Below are positions 11,931-23,799 of a stretch of DNA of 64,000 bases, in pieces. Under the pieces are notes generated by a model, which made no database searches, had not been told where the DNA came from, and saw nothing but the letters and a program-made list of their open reading frames with translations. The position numbers and the translations under genes were made by a program. The stretch's first letter is position 1. Every line of letters starts with the position of its first letter. The DNA is from Chaetoderma sp. LZ-2023a (Eukaryota; Mollusca; Caudofoveata; Chaetodermatida; Chaetodermatidae), in NCBI GenBank assembly GCA_034401795.1, contig CM067359.1:142854233-142918232 (forward strand), read 5' to 3'.

Positions 11931-13480
11931 GTCGATCACTCACTCATGCATTTAGGCTACTTGGTAGCCCAAACCGCCCCATACACGACGCCACCTCAAT
12001 GGTGCGTATATTTACCTAATTGATTGGCCGAACGATCGCATGGCTGGCTGTAATTGAATTGAATTGAATCCAACTATTGATTGATTCATTTCTTTATTCT
12101 GTAATCATTGATTGACTGAATGATTATTCTGATTGCTCTAGAGTGGCTGACTTGTTGATCCTTTGATTGCTAGATTGTTTAGGTGCATCAGTAATCGCAT
12201 TGTTTTGACAAATTATTTGATTGACAGCGTGGCAGGAGGCAGTGTCGGAAGGGTGTGAGTTAGATCTTCCCAATGAAAATCTTTGAAGATTAAGCTCGAT
12301 CTGCGAATCCTTTAAATACTTTAATTGTAGAGTTTAGACATAGGGTTGCTCTTAAAATAAAATTAAAACAATGCACCACAACATACCATACTTCACCCTA
12401 ATTTTGTTTACAAATTTTGATTTTTCAAACAAAAAAAATCACAGGATTTCCATTGTTGGAGGGGGTATAGTCTATGTGTGGGGTGGATGGGTGGGTGGAT
12501 ATGTATCACGAACGTAAATTAAAAAAAAAATACTTGTTTTCAGAACCTTACAAGTTCGTTTATTGGATTTAACACAGATACCATACAAGGACAAGTTGGC
12601 TTTTAAATTTTTGAGATGCTTGCCATATACATAGGCGTAGGGGAGGGGTAGGGGCGCTAGCAACCCTTCAGACTTTTTCTCTCAGTGTATTCTCCGTAGC
12701 GCCCATTAGGTTTTGGTCACACCCATATAGTTTAGCACCATCAACCCCCCCCCCCCTACCCCCCCCCCCCCCTCCAACCCACCCCACCCCGTCAAAGTAC
12801 GTTCCTACACACCTATGAATGTAGGCGCTATATATGATATGTGATATAAATTTCCAAAAGGTTATAGCAGCCAACTGCTATTGGGGGGAAATGGGTTAAA
12901 ACATACAGCCGAACATGAGGGTTTTTTAAAGGTTTAATAACAAATATTGACGTTCTTGACACCCCGGCCGTGGCTATTTTGGGCGTGTGTGGGGGGGGGG
13001 GGGTTTGCGTCTGCGTGTTGGTGCGCGGGGTGGGTGGGGGGGGGGGGGGTCGACGCGCTAACCGCCGAGGCTGCTAATTATATATATAAATAAAATAATA
13101 ATAATAATAGTTACAAACTGTTGATTTTGTAGGTTTTAATCAATAAGGGTATGAAATAAAAGAAGATTATATAATACCCGGCGACAGTCGCTGGAATCAA
13201 ACATAGCAGTACTACATATTATGTAGGCTAACTATACAGAGGATATTATACGAAAATAGGGTATTTCGTGCGATTCGTGTTAGCCATATGAAATTTCTTT
13301 TATAAACACGCAGTGATTACTACATAAGAATATTATCTTTATGAAGTGAGATGTTTGTAAAAAGTTTATTTAGCTGAAAACGCCGTAAAAGCTATGTGAT
13401 TATTGCAACGGCGAAGGCACACAAAGTGGTTTGTTTATGTGCTTTTGGCCTTTGACCCGACGTTTGCCGCACATGCGCAT
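11931..13480. other. Non-coding with homopolymer tracts
   Basis: No gene seen. C-rich runs lie at about 12745-12800 and G-rich runs at about 12990-13050, the latter followed by short ATA repeats at ~13092-13110. Short Gly-rich frames near 12.7-12.9 kb are products of these tracts. Confidence 0.4.
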
Positions 13481-13489
13481 TTGGAACTC

Positions 13490-13690
13490 CTTATCTGAGC
13501 GCTCATTAAATCAGTAATAAACGCGACGCAAAAAGGTGCGGGTTATAACAAATAAAATTATATTTTCCCACCGCTAGATTTTTTTCGGTAATATACCATT
13601 GCTTCCTCGCCAAAAATCTACTGACAGAAATTCTGTTTCTATTTCTTAGATTGACTAGACTAGACATTCAGTCTACATGTTTGTACTCGT
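13490..13690 (+). repeat. Interspersed repeat copy matching 4600-4833
   Basis: Plus-strand copy of the family seen on the minus strand at 4600-4833; homology begins at gcgctcattaaatcag. The two copies have drifted apart with small indels. Confidence 0.65.
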
Positions 13691-13979
13691 TATATAGGTC
13701 ATTAATCAAAACAGTCATCGGGTTTTCCCCCAACGATGTAATAATACTACGCACCATTCACGCTCATACACGCTTCGCATCCAACCTGTCAATAACGGCT
13801 TTTATTTCCTCGTACCTTGGATTCCCCCAAATGACGTAATGTGATGATACTGTAATACATATTCACCATGGAGAAGTTAACGCTTTGATTTCAAACGCAC
13901 AGTGTTGGGAAACATATACCAATATTTTCCAAGTACCATACGATTTAGTACTCGGCGGATTTGAGGGTAGCTAATCCTA

Positions 13980-14520
13980 CAATCCGATATTCACAATGGG
14001 AACATTAAATTGTCAAAATTGTACACTTTTAGAAGCCTTAGGCCTACATTGTGGGCCTAGATGTATCCAAACAAAATAAATCTTAGTAAATGACGGTTTC
14101 GTTACGCATCAATTAATATAATTTTTAAATTTGTAAAATTGAATTATAGACACGAGCCTAATTTGTACGGAATGAAATCAATCAACATATGTTAAGATAA
14201 CGATTTTCATTTCATTTAAATTAGTTTTATTGACCGCTTACACGGTTACACCTAAATGTATTTGAGCCATGACTCTATCTATGAGGTGCTTACCCGAAGG
14301 GTTGCGTAGCTCCCCCCACCCAACCCCAACCCCGAACGGTCGCAAAAGTAAGTCAAAACTGAAAAAAAATCCAAATTTAAGATGTTGCTGGGGGTATGTT
14401 GCATGATTCATTTCGTTTCATTGCGTTGAGGCGCACACATTAACCCTCTAAAAGGTTACAATTTAAACAATTTTATTTTTCACACATTCTGGTGTGGATG
14501 TGCACCTTTAATAATAATTT
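13980..14520. repeat. Second, damaged copy of the 22.1-kb foldback family
   Basis: Blocks such as aaattgtcaaaattgtacac, cattgtgggcctagatgta and catatgttaag match the arms of the palindromic element at 22132-22492. The end near 14500 has ...cacctttaat, like the 22-kb terminus. The interior is rearranged, so arm boundaries are uncertain. Confidence 0.55.
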
Positions 14521-14689
14521 TGTCTGGTGGGAATTTGTCCGAGCACCGCCTGGCACACTACCGTTTCAACTAATGTTTTGATTTTGAATATCATTTCAAA
14601 CATTCAAATGCGTACTTGATTTCCGTGACTGCCCGTCACCTGATGGTGGTTTTTGTTATCTTATTGGTAATAAATAGGCCGATAACGCC

Positions 14690-15030
14690 TGCGAATTTCC
14701 GCGAAATAACTTCTCTATGATGGCTTAGAAGGGCCATCGCGTCATCGCCTTGTAGAAATGGTGCGATGTCTGACGCGATGCACGATGCGATGCTGCGATG
14801 TCTGACGCGATGCACGATGTCTGGCGCAATGCACGATGCGATGTATGATGTCTGACGCGATGCACGATGCGATGTACGATGTCTGGCGCGATGTACGATG
14901 CGATGTGCGATGTCTGATGCGATGCATGATGCGATGTCTGTCACTTTGCGATGTCTGCCGCGATGTGTGATGCGATGTCTGACACGATGCGTGATGCAAT
15001 GTCTGTCACGATGCGATGTCTGTCTTATAC
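14690..15030. repeat. GCGATGTCTGACGCGATGCACGAT minisatellite
   Basis: Degenerate tandem units of ~10-24 bp built on gcgatg and cacgatg. The flank at 14705-14755, with ggcttagaagggccatcgcg, reappears inverted at 21280-21345 next to a second array, so array and flank belong to one mobile or duplicated unit. His/Arg/Ser-rich minus frames here are artefacts. Confidence 0.8.
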
Positions 15031-15124
15031 ACGTGTTCCGTGAAAACAAGGTGTGCATATAATGTTTTATTTAGTGTCAAATTTAACCCTTCAAAGTTAA
15101 TATCCTACTATATACATTGGATAT

Positions 15125-16205
15125 GGGCTAGCAAAGTCTGGTTAAGCCCTGGTTAACGCCTGGCTAAGGCCCGGCTAAGCCCTGTCTAAAGTCTATGTAA
15201 GTTCTTGAATACACGTATCAATAACAGGCTATGGCCAAGGTAATATCTTGCAAAGCCTGGCTACAGCATAAAAAGGCCTAGCAAACCCTTACTAAGGCCT
15301 AGTTAAGGCATAAGTAAGGTTTAGCAAAGTCTGGCTAAGGCCTTGTTAAGGCTTAGCAAATCCTGAGTAAGTCCTAGTTAATGCTTAACAACGGCTGGCT
15401 AATGCCTAGACAAAGCCTAGGTAAATCCCAGCAAAGCCTTCTAAGTCCTGGCTAAGGCCTGTCTAAGGACTGGCTAAGGCCTATGTAAGGCCTTGCAAAA
15501 CCTGACTAAGGCCTAGTTAAGGCGTAACAAATCCTGACGAAGGCCTAGTTAAAGCGTAGTAAAGCCTGGTTAATGCCTATGTAAAGCCAGGCAAAACCTT
15601 GCTAACAAAGCCTGGATAACATCTAGATAAGGTCTACATAAGGCTTATAAAAGCCAGTCAAAGGCCTAATGTAAGGCTTATCAACGCCAAGCAATAGTTA
15701 GGCCTTAGCCAGGCGCCTTTCATAGGCATTAGCAAGACTGTGCTAAGCAATTACTTGGGCCTTACCTACGCCTTAGCCAGGCTTTGCTAGGCCGTACCTA
15801 GATCTTGGCTAGACCTTATCCAAGCCTTGCACTACATTACATAGGCCTTATCCAGGCTTTGCTAAGCCTTACCTAGGCATTGGTTATACTTTATTAGTCC
15901 TTACCTAGGCCTTAGCCAGTATGTGTGTGCTAGTATTTACCTGGGTAGCATCTAGGCATTGCCAGACCTTTCCTAGGCCGTAACTAGGCTTTGGTTAGAC
16001 TTACCAGGGCCTTAACTAACCCGTAACCAGTTTTTTGCTAAGTGCTAACTAGACCGTAGTCAGGCTTTTGTAGGCCTTACCTAGGCCTTATCCATGCTTT
16101 GATAGACTTTACCTAGGCCTTAGCCAGGCTTTGTTAGACATTGCCTACGCCTTCGCGAGACTTTGTTAGGTCTTAAGTAGGCCTTATCTAGGCCGTAGCC
16201 AGCTT
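15125..16205. repeat. Strand-switching CTGGCTAAGGC-type array
   Basis: From 15125 to about 15690 the plus strand carries many degenerate copies of ctggctaaggc or cctagttaaggc. From about 15695 to 16205 the motif appears in the reverse complement (gccttagccaggctttg). The segment is therefore a ~1.1-kb imperfect palindrome made of short repeats, with the switch near 15690. No coding frame is present. Confidence 0.8.
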
Positions 16206-16209
16206 ATGA

Positions 16210-17140
16210 CCACAGCACTATTTCCTCTTATCAAAAGAGGCAGCACGATATATGAACACCCCGTAGTGCTTCGTATCTGGCGATGTTGAGTTACAGTGCA
16301 TCAACTTGGTCTACTGCCCAGCCAGACCCCTCGTGAGTGTAGTTCTCAAGTCTTACAAGACCTTGGCTTTGGTATCTTTCACAGGCACGCCACTGACGCT
16401 TGTCTTAAGGAGCACCTGTTGCTGAGACTAGAACCGTGGGTCTGTGGTCACTTCAGTTCCATCGTTCTTCGACTTATGCAGAGTCACCCCGAGAACAAGA
16501 TACAGAATTTCACTCCCTTCAGGTCAAGGGTTTCTTCCACCAACTTTTTTCTTGATCTTATTTTGGCTGCCTGCAAGTTACGCCTCTGGACCCTTCCCAT
16601 CGCTCTATGAGCATGGAGTACACATTCTCGCAGATAGTTCTCGATTGCAAATGGAATTGTCGATGTCTGGGACTGTCCTGCTTGAGGATGTTCTCCAGTA
16701 GATTGTCAAATTCGGCGTTTGAGTCTCTTTGGAGCAATTGTGAGCTTCTCAATAGCTGGCGCTGCCCATTGTCGTGGAGCCGGAGTGAGCTTCTCAGAAG
16801 CCGGTGTTGCCTTGTTACGTGGAGCTGGTATGGGCTTCGCAAAAGCTGGTGTGTGTAGCCTGCGTGTGGTGGCATGTGGAGCCACTGGCATGGGAACCGT
16901 GGATGCTTTCTACGCTGAGACAGGATGGGATGGCATGTGGCTATTCTCTCAGAGCTGCCACCTCTCTGAATATATAACAGGGCTGATAATCCCTTGCCAC
17001 AATATCTTCATCAATTCTTGGATAGCATTTTCCATGATCGGGCATGTTCGTGGATATAAGTATGGTACTGCTGTCTGGCTATTACCTACACCGATTAAGG
17101 GTGAAAACTCTGTGGGCCTCTAGACGTGTTCAGAGCCCCT
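16210..17140. other. Non-coding; ~48-nt repeats at 16719-16865
   Basis: Short frames occur on both strands without recognisable domains. Between ~16719 and 16865 related ~48-nt units (ggagc(c/t)gg...gcttc) encode an Ala/Gly-rich repeat in one plus frame. I see no gene signature. Confidence 0.35.
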
Positions 17141-17149
17141 CGTGTCATA

Positions 17150-17645
17150 AGTACACACGCACTGAACTGGTAGTCAACACTGGTCGTTCACGCTATGCTT
17201 GTTATATCACTCCTCACAGATGTCACGGCCGTGTCTTCCATGACACAGACGCTCACCTTCTTGCCCTATACAGTTTGGTGCAAATGCACTGATCGAAGTG
17301 GTAGCTCTCGCTATGCTGGTCAATAACAACTGTTCACAGCTGTGGTGGTCATGCCCTCCAGGACACAGACGCTCACTTTCACGCCTGGAAGACTCTGGGC
17401 TACGCGTGGATGTGCTGAACTGGCGGTTCGATGGGCAGGCACTGAACTGGTAGTTCACGCCATGCTGGTTATATCACTGCTGGCAGGACATAAGCTCACC
17501 TTCTTGTCTGATACTCTGTTCAGTGTGGATGCACTTAATTGGCAGTTCAGTGCATGTGGATGCACTTAATTGGCAGTTCAGTGCATATGCATCGACCTGG
17601 TATATCCCGTTATGCTGGTTATATCGCCGCTTATAGCTGTGCCCC
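17150..17645. repeat. Degenerate 120-150-bp tandem repeat with a 32-bp inner duplication
   Basis: A block like cgctatgctggttatatcac recurs near 17189, 17309, 17457 and 17607, each preceded by tgaactggtagttcac-like sequence. Inside, gtggatgcacttaattggca is tandemly duplicated at about 17525-17585. Confidence 0.65.
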
Positions 17646-17649
17646 TAAA

Positions 17650-18540
17650 TGGACGTTCATGCACTATCCATGTGTTATGGGCGGCGCCGGCTTGGGTTGG
17701 CCGACCCCAGTAGTATGACCAACTACATGATCAGTGTGATACATCCCAATATCTTGTTATAGCTGAGGGCTGGTAGAGCCTTTGGGGCTGCTCTGGTCGT
17801 AATTTCTGTTTGGAAGTTGGTGGGTGAGATTAGCCTCACTGCCAACACATGGAGGGATTAATTTTAGCTTGTCATTATTCTACTACTAGGCTTTAAACAT
17901 ATTATGCAAGGTGAACGGACAGCAAAATATGGGATGCGTCTACTAATGTGGATAATTAGGATATCTCGGTTGTAGAAATTGTATCAATGTACTGTCCAGT
18001 AGAACCTAAGATATTGAAGCACAATTTTAATGTCCGGCAAAATTAACGGATGGAGGGACTGACAGACGGATGAACGGATGAGTTTGCGCAAACAATAAAG
18101 GTCCCCTTCAACACACATTTAATGCTTCAATAATATAGTCCAATTAAATCTCTGGTTAACAACGAAAAATGGGAATATACAAGGATTTACACCTGTCCAA
18201 GAAGTGGGAATCTAAGCTATAGGAAGAAATGCTAAAATATTCCCGGATTTAGACATGTCCAGTGTGGTGAATGGCCGTGCGTGCGCACGAGCAGGTAGAC
18301 TGATAAGGTATATGAGGCATCTTCAAAGAATCAGAATCAACCTGGGTCTAAAGTTGTATCAATAAGCTCCAGTAGAATCTAAGTTATTGAAGAAAAAAAT
18401 GAAACGTTATTACATTTTGACACATTCTGCAAGATGAACGGACGGACTGACGAATAAACATATTGATGGATAGAGAATCGGAATGCAAATTAATCACACG
18501 AGTTCTAATATTATAATAAAACCATAAAAACCACCTATAA
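17650..18540. other. Non-coding, no gene seen
   Basis: Two related segments (around 17960-18020 and 18340-18400, sharing agtagaa(c/t)ctaag(a/t)tattgaag) suggest an old duplication. No gene, RNA or element recognised. Confidence 0.35.
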
Positions 18541-18554
18541 GTGGCGCCGATGTT

Positions 18555-18577
18555 GCTACAGCTGCTGCTTTTTCTGC

Positions 18578-18653
<76 letters not shown>

Positions 18654-18820
18654 ACTCCTGCTACTCCTGCTACTTATAATGCTACTTCTACCAGTACTAC
18701 CACTACCACTACCACTACCACTACCACTACCACCAACCCCACCACAACCACCACTGCCACGACCACCAGTACCAAAACCACCACCACCACTACCACCAAT
18801 ACCACCACCACCACTAAGTG
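18555..18820. repeat. (CTG)n and (ACC)n microsatellites
   Basis: A ~100-bp CTG tract (18565-18665) is followed by ACC and ACT-ACC repeats to ~18820. Long Leu/Pro, Ser and Val frames on both strands come from these tracts. Confidence 0.95.
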
Positions 18821-18829
18821 TAGTAGATT

Positions 18830-20234
18830 GCCTAGGAAAGCCGAAAAACTTCCAGATAGACGGATGCAAACGAATAATCGAAGACTTGTGAAGCGTCTTG
18901 AGTATTTGGCCATAGACTCGGACACAAATGAGTCACGTGATTCTGATAACGGTTATGTAGATGGTGTTACTTGGTGGACATTGGAGACACGTCCAAAGGT
19001 AATAGATCAAGCTCGAGACAACCAACAAATAAAGGGGGAACATCGTCGCCCAAAGCGGCAATCAAAATACAAAATACGCATATAAAGCTAGACACTGGTG
19101 CGTCAGTAAACATGCTTGACAAGAATTGTTATGAAACTCTAAATAATCGCTCGCCATTACTGCGTGGTAAGACTACAATATTCCCATATGGATCAGACGA
19201 ACCACTTCCGGTTTGTGGAAAATTCAATGCAGAGATAGAAACGAAACAAAGGATTACAACTGCCGTATTCTACGTGGTTGAAGGCGCTAGTGGTTATTAG
19301 GTTATGGCACAGCCAATGAATTGGGGATTATAAAAATATTGAACAAAAGTCAGCCTAGCGATTGCAAGACTGGCCAAATAGCTAAAATGGCAGAGGATCC
19401 AATCAAACAGTGTATGCCATGCCAAGCAACAACAAGTACTGCAAATCGTGAACCACTTCAGATGACAGATCTTCCTAAAGAGAATTGGACTAACATAAGC
19501 ATAGATTTATGTGGACCATTCCCATCGGGAGGTTATTTATTAATAGTGATAGATGACAATTCACGTTATCCAGTTATTGAAATAACAAAGTCAACATCCG
19601 CGAAAGCAGTAATTCAATTCAGTTAGGAATTCCGGAAATCGTGAAAACAGACAATGGTCCACCATTCAACGGGGAAGAGTTTCGATATTTTCAAAGTACT
19701 TAGGCTTCACGCACAGAAAGGTTACACCCCTGTGGCCACGAGCAAATGGCGAAGTAGAAAGATTCGTCAAAACCATCGAAAAGGCTATTCGTGCAGCTCA
19801 CGTCGAAGGAAAGTCATGGAAGCAGGAACTGTTCAAATTTCTACGTAGTTATCGTGCAACACCTCACTGCTCGACTAATATAATATCGGCGCAGGCACCT
19901 TTCAACAGGAAACTGCGAATCGAACTTCCACAAATTAGTAACAGTAGCGAAGCCAATGACATTCGTACTGCTGATCAGAAAGCCAAAGCAAAAATGAAAA
20001 CAAATGCGGATAAATCCAGAAATGTGCGTGAACATACATTCAAAGTTGGAGACAGTGTCCTGGTAAAGCAGGGGAAACGAAACAAACTTTCATCAGCATA
20101 TTGTAAACGACCATACAAAATTATAAAGATCAAAGCACCATGATAACAGCCGAAAGAAGCGACCATGTCATCACGCGAAATGCATCACATTTTAAACTCT
20201 TTAGCGCGAATGTCAGTGACACCTTCGTATGACA

Positions 20235-20273
<39 letters not shown>

Positions 20274-20374
20274 ATTACATTCCAACATCTATGTCCAAGT
20301 TACAGACTCCAGACCAAGAACCTCCAACGCCAGCACTAGAACAACCGCGCGCACCCATTACGAATAATATTTAA
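18830..20374 (+). pseudogene. Ty3/gypsy-like retroelement remnant lacking RT and RNase H
   Basis: A retropepsin segment (18971-19300) has the active-site motif KLDTGASVN. About 100 bp later an integrase begins: zinc-binding QCMPCQ near 19405, first catalytic Asp in SIDLCGPF near 19500, second in KTDNG near 19650, and Glu in ANGEVERF near 19750. A basic C-terminal segment lies at 19975-20145. The two later motifs are in other frames, so the integrase is frameshifted. Reverse transcriptase and RNase H should separate protease from integrase and are absent, so about 1.5-2 kb has been lost. A 3' ORF tail (20165-20374) encodes an Asp run from a (GAT)n tract. Confidence 0.75.
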
Positions 20375-20897
20375 TAAACATTTTGCAGTTTAAGGTGTCG
20401 ATAAGCGCTGCTCAGAAACGACAGACGACCTCCAACAAGACTGGCAGACTCCTATGTGCATAAATGCGTGTTAAGATAAACCAGCACGCCTGTGTGTGGA
20501 GTTAAAGGGTGTAATCCCTGGCTTGCTTATTACCTTGCATATATTCGTAGTAAATAGATGTGTTTATAATAATAGTCATTTTCAGTTCGAGAAAGGATCT
20601 ATAGTCGTATTATACTGGAAATAAGTGTACGATTTGAATTCGAAACGGATTTATTGGTTTAATATACGGCGATTACTTGTGAATTTGTAATGGTTTACCA
20701 CGCTGCGTATATTCGCCGGATTAGTGTACGTCTACACAGTTTACTTCCTGAATCCGATCAGATCCTGAAGTGGACTACTGGATCAAACATCAAAAGTTAT
20801 TTTAAAACTTTAAATCATTCTGACGCTATTGCAATGACTATTGTTTAACGCTTAATAGACTTGACTAAATTACTAAATTTCATGAAACATGGAGGGA

Positions 20898-21158
20898 TGT
20901 AATGTCTATCAGAACTCATTCTCTCAATGGCCTAATTAACATTCAAACACGCACACCCCACACTGCCGTCATCCTTAATTAGAGACCCGCCCGTATCAAC
21001 CCGTATGGAGATTATAGCTCTTATTTCTATAGTAATGTACTGCCTGCTGTAGTGAGAATGCTCTCAGATAAGTCTCTGTATCATAGCCGATTAGTAAAGT
21101 TGTCCTTTAATATCAGCGTTCGTGTACCGAGTTTGTTCTAGCAATATAATAAGTAACA
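20898..21158 (+). repeat. Candidate 3' LTR of the 18.8-kb gypsy remnant
   Basis: A purine-rich stretch (ggaggga, 20891-20897) directly precedes TGTAATGT, and AAGTAACA ends near 21158. This fits a polypurine tract followed by an LTR of ~260 bp. No 5' partner LTR was found, so the boundaries are inferred. Confidence 0.35.
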
Positions 21159-21177
21159 CGCGATATTTCACATAGCA

Positions 21178-21345
21178 TTGTGCATCGTGACAGGCATCGC
21201 ATCGTGCATCGCGTCAGACATCGCGCATCGTGACAGACATCGTGTTAGACAATGCGAGAGAAATCGTACATCGTGTCAGACATCGCGCATCGCCCTATCA
21301 ACAAGGCGAGGGAGCGATGGCCCTTCTAAGCCATCATACTTCTCG
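21178..21345. repeat. Inverted copy of the GCGATG minisatellite and flank
   Basis: Units of catcgcgtcagacatcgcgc type, then a flank (gatggcccttctaagccatc) that is the reverse complement of the flank at 14705-14755. Confidence 0.75.
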
Positions 21346-22131
21346 CCGATTGCCTGGTCGAGTGGGTGATGTAATGGTTTGACGAGATACGGAACCGTGG
21401 TGTATAGTGAACGTTTTTAATCAGGATATAAAATTATTTACCGAGATTCAAAGTAACAGTTATCAACCCGTCCAAACGGCATCACCGCATCACATGCAAC
21501 GTGAAGTCATCGATAGGCAAGCGAACCGAGCTGATCCCAATAAACCTGTTTTAGGTGAGTAAAACTGCAGTTAGCGTGCATGTATACCGTTAGATCTAGT
21601 TAAAAATAACTTGCACTTATAAAAAGTGCACACAGCTGTTGTAGGCCTATAATTTGCAGGCGTATGAGCAGGGCTGCCCCCACCCCCACCCCCGCACCCC
21701 AGGCTTTTTCTTATACCATAGTGTATCCCCCATGGCGCCCCCTAGGTTCAGGACCAATCGTGGATTTGATGTTGTCCAAGATTGCGCGATAAATAATAAA
21801 GTTAAATGTTTTATTTTAAAATGTTATTGGCTATTTCGATTGGCATCGGGTTGCAACAATAGTGTTATTGACATGGTATGAGCTCCACCAATACATCTCT
21901 GGTGTTGGGATCGATCGAGCCCTGAACTGCCTATTTATAGATTTCCAGAAAACTATACGTGTTAAATATGTCTAAACTAATTTGAATGGGTGCTGTTGCA
22001 ACGGTGCCCAGTCAAATCAGTTTCAAAATATTCAACAGAATGTTTATTAAATAGTAAAGCCATACAATTCGTGCAACGCGTCTGACTATTGAACGTTAAA
22101 GACGGACTAAATGGAGTCAGTCATTCATGCC
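21346..22131. other. Non-coding; fragment of a short palindromic element
   Basis: No gene seen. At 21975-22045 a stretch ending tcagtttcaaaatattcaac resembles the palindromic element at 33428-33510, so the two probably belong to one MITE family. Confidence 0.4.
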
Positions 22132-22492
22132 ATAATTAAAGGTGTATATTCACACCAAAATGCTTGAAAATAAAAATTGTTTAAATTGTCTACTTTTAGA
22201 GGCTTAAATTGTGTGTCTGGACGTAATTAAACGAAATAAATCTTAACATTTAATGATTTCTTTTCCTACAGATTACTATAATTTTTAAGTGCGAAGTTGA
22301 ATCAGAGACTTCTGTCTCTAATTCAATTTGACAAATTAAAAAGATTATATTAATTAAACGTAATGAAATCACCATATGTTAAGCTTTATTTAATTTCCTT
22401 ACATCTAGGCCCACAATTTAAGCCTCTAAATGTATACAATTTTGACCATTTTATTTGCACGCATTTTGCTGTCAATATGCACCTTTAATTAT
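22132..22492. repeat. Foldback MITE-like palindrome (361 bp)
   Basis: The ends read ATAATTAAAGGTG and CACCTTTAATTAT. Internal blocks (gaggcttaaattgtg, aaatcttaacat, agtctctgattc) are mirrored across a centre near 22312, giving arms of ~175 bp and almost no loop. No coding frame. A damaged relative lies at 13980-14520. The target duplication cannot be fixed because the terminal bases are AT-rich. Confidence 0.7.
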
Positions 22493-23725
22493 CCTACACC
22501 TCACTTGGTTGCTTATGACGTCATATGACGAATGGATTAACTGGAGAGGTCCATTCTGTTCTGGGACCGGTTTCATAAAGGTGCGTGAGTTACGACCATA
22601 TTTATGCCCCCAACACCCCCCCCCCCCCCCCACACACACACGACATAAAAAGTAAAAGCTGTAGAAATAAACTGCATGAGCATTTAGCTTTTGGACATGC
22701 CCACCCACTTTCTCACCAACCCACCCAGCCAAAAAAACCTCAACAAACAAACGAAAAAACAATACTACTTGGGCTCCTTACATCAGTTTTGCTAAATAAG
22801 CTGAGTAACGCCAGGGCTGTTGTTGTTGTTGTTGTTGTTGTTGTTGTGTTTTATCGGGGACGACCAGAAATTCATCAACCATTATATATATATAAGCGTG
22901 CGTGTGCAAAATCATGTATATTTTGAAATTAGTCTAACTTAAATCAGTTGAAATATTAGCAAGCCAACACATTTTAGTTAATTTGTTTCTGATAAAATCT
23001 ACAGCAACGTATCTCTAGAGTACAATAAATATGATCACCTTCTAAATAGTAAATAGTAAGGAATGGATGCCTCCATTCTCTTGTCCAATGAATTTACCCT
23101 TTAACCAGTACATACAAAACCACTGAAATCATTGGCTCAGTGATCCTCTTCTCTCCGTCTGCAAATGGGCATTTGTAAAGACCACGAAGGCTGGTCTTTC
23201 CGGTTTTTGGCATAAAAGGGTTAATAAAACAATGTTAACTCCATTCATTCAGAAATCTCTTAATCCTTAATTTGTCAAGATTTGGCCTTTTGAATGTCCA
23301 TTTGCATTACAAGAGAAGACAATTTTTGAAAATGTATGACTGATATGACTGGCTTGGTAATCGAGTCAGTCATTCCAGTGGTGAATCTTCAAAGATTATC
23401 TTATTGGAATGCAAATAGACATTTACCAAGATCAATAAATAATAGATGCTGATAGTTCTGCATGACATGGGTTAATTTACTGTTCACTCATTGTGATTAG
23501 AAGCGCTTGTCATTCAGTCTAACTATACACACATACTCAGTCATGTTATGTTGTGCTGTTGTTTATCCTGCTTAATAATTTGTAAATCTAAAAGAAATGG
23601 ATTATTTTAATTTCCAACAGTGATTATTTAAAAAAATTAAATCATTTCTCATACGTTAAAACCCGCTACATAATCATTTGCTTGTATTTGTATTTAAATG
23701 CGATACCCTGCACTTGTACCCAAGC

Positions 23726-23729
<4 letters not shown>
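22493..23729. other. Non-coding with short microsatellites
   Basis: Contains a C run with CA repeats (~22615-22645) and a (TTG)n tract (22817-22851). No gene or element recognised. Confidence 0.4.
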
Positions 23730-23788
<59 letters not shown>

Positions 23789-23793
23789 AATAT
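23730..23793. repeat. (TA)n microsatellite
   Basis: About 28 TA units, immediately upstream of the truncated LINE copy. Confidence 0.95.
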
Positions 23794-23799
23794 ATATAA

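Noticed and set aside
14636-15058. 140- and 85-codon His/Arg/Ser-rich minus frames
   Set aside because: Products of the GCGATG minisatellite.
18384-18925. Long Ser, Leu/Pro and Val/Gly frames
   Set aside because: CTG and ACC microsatellites read in three frames.
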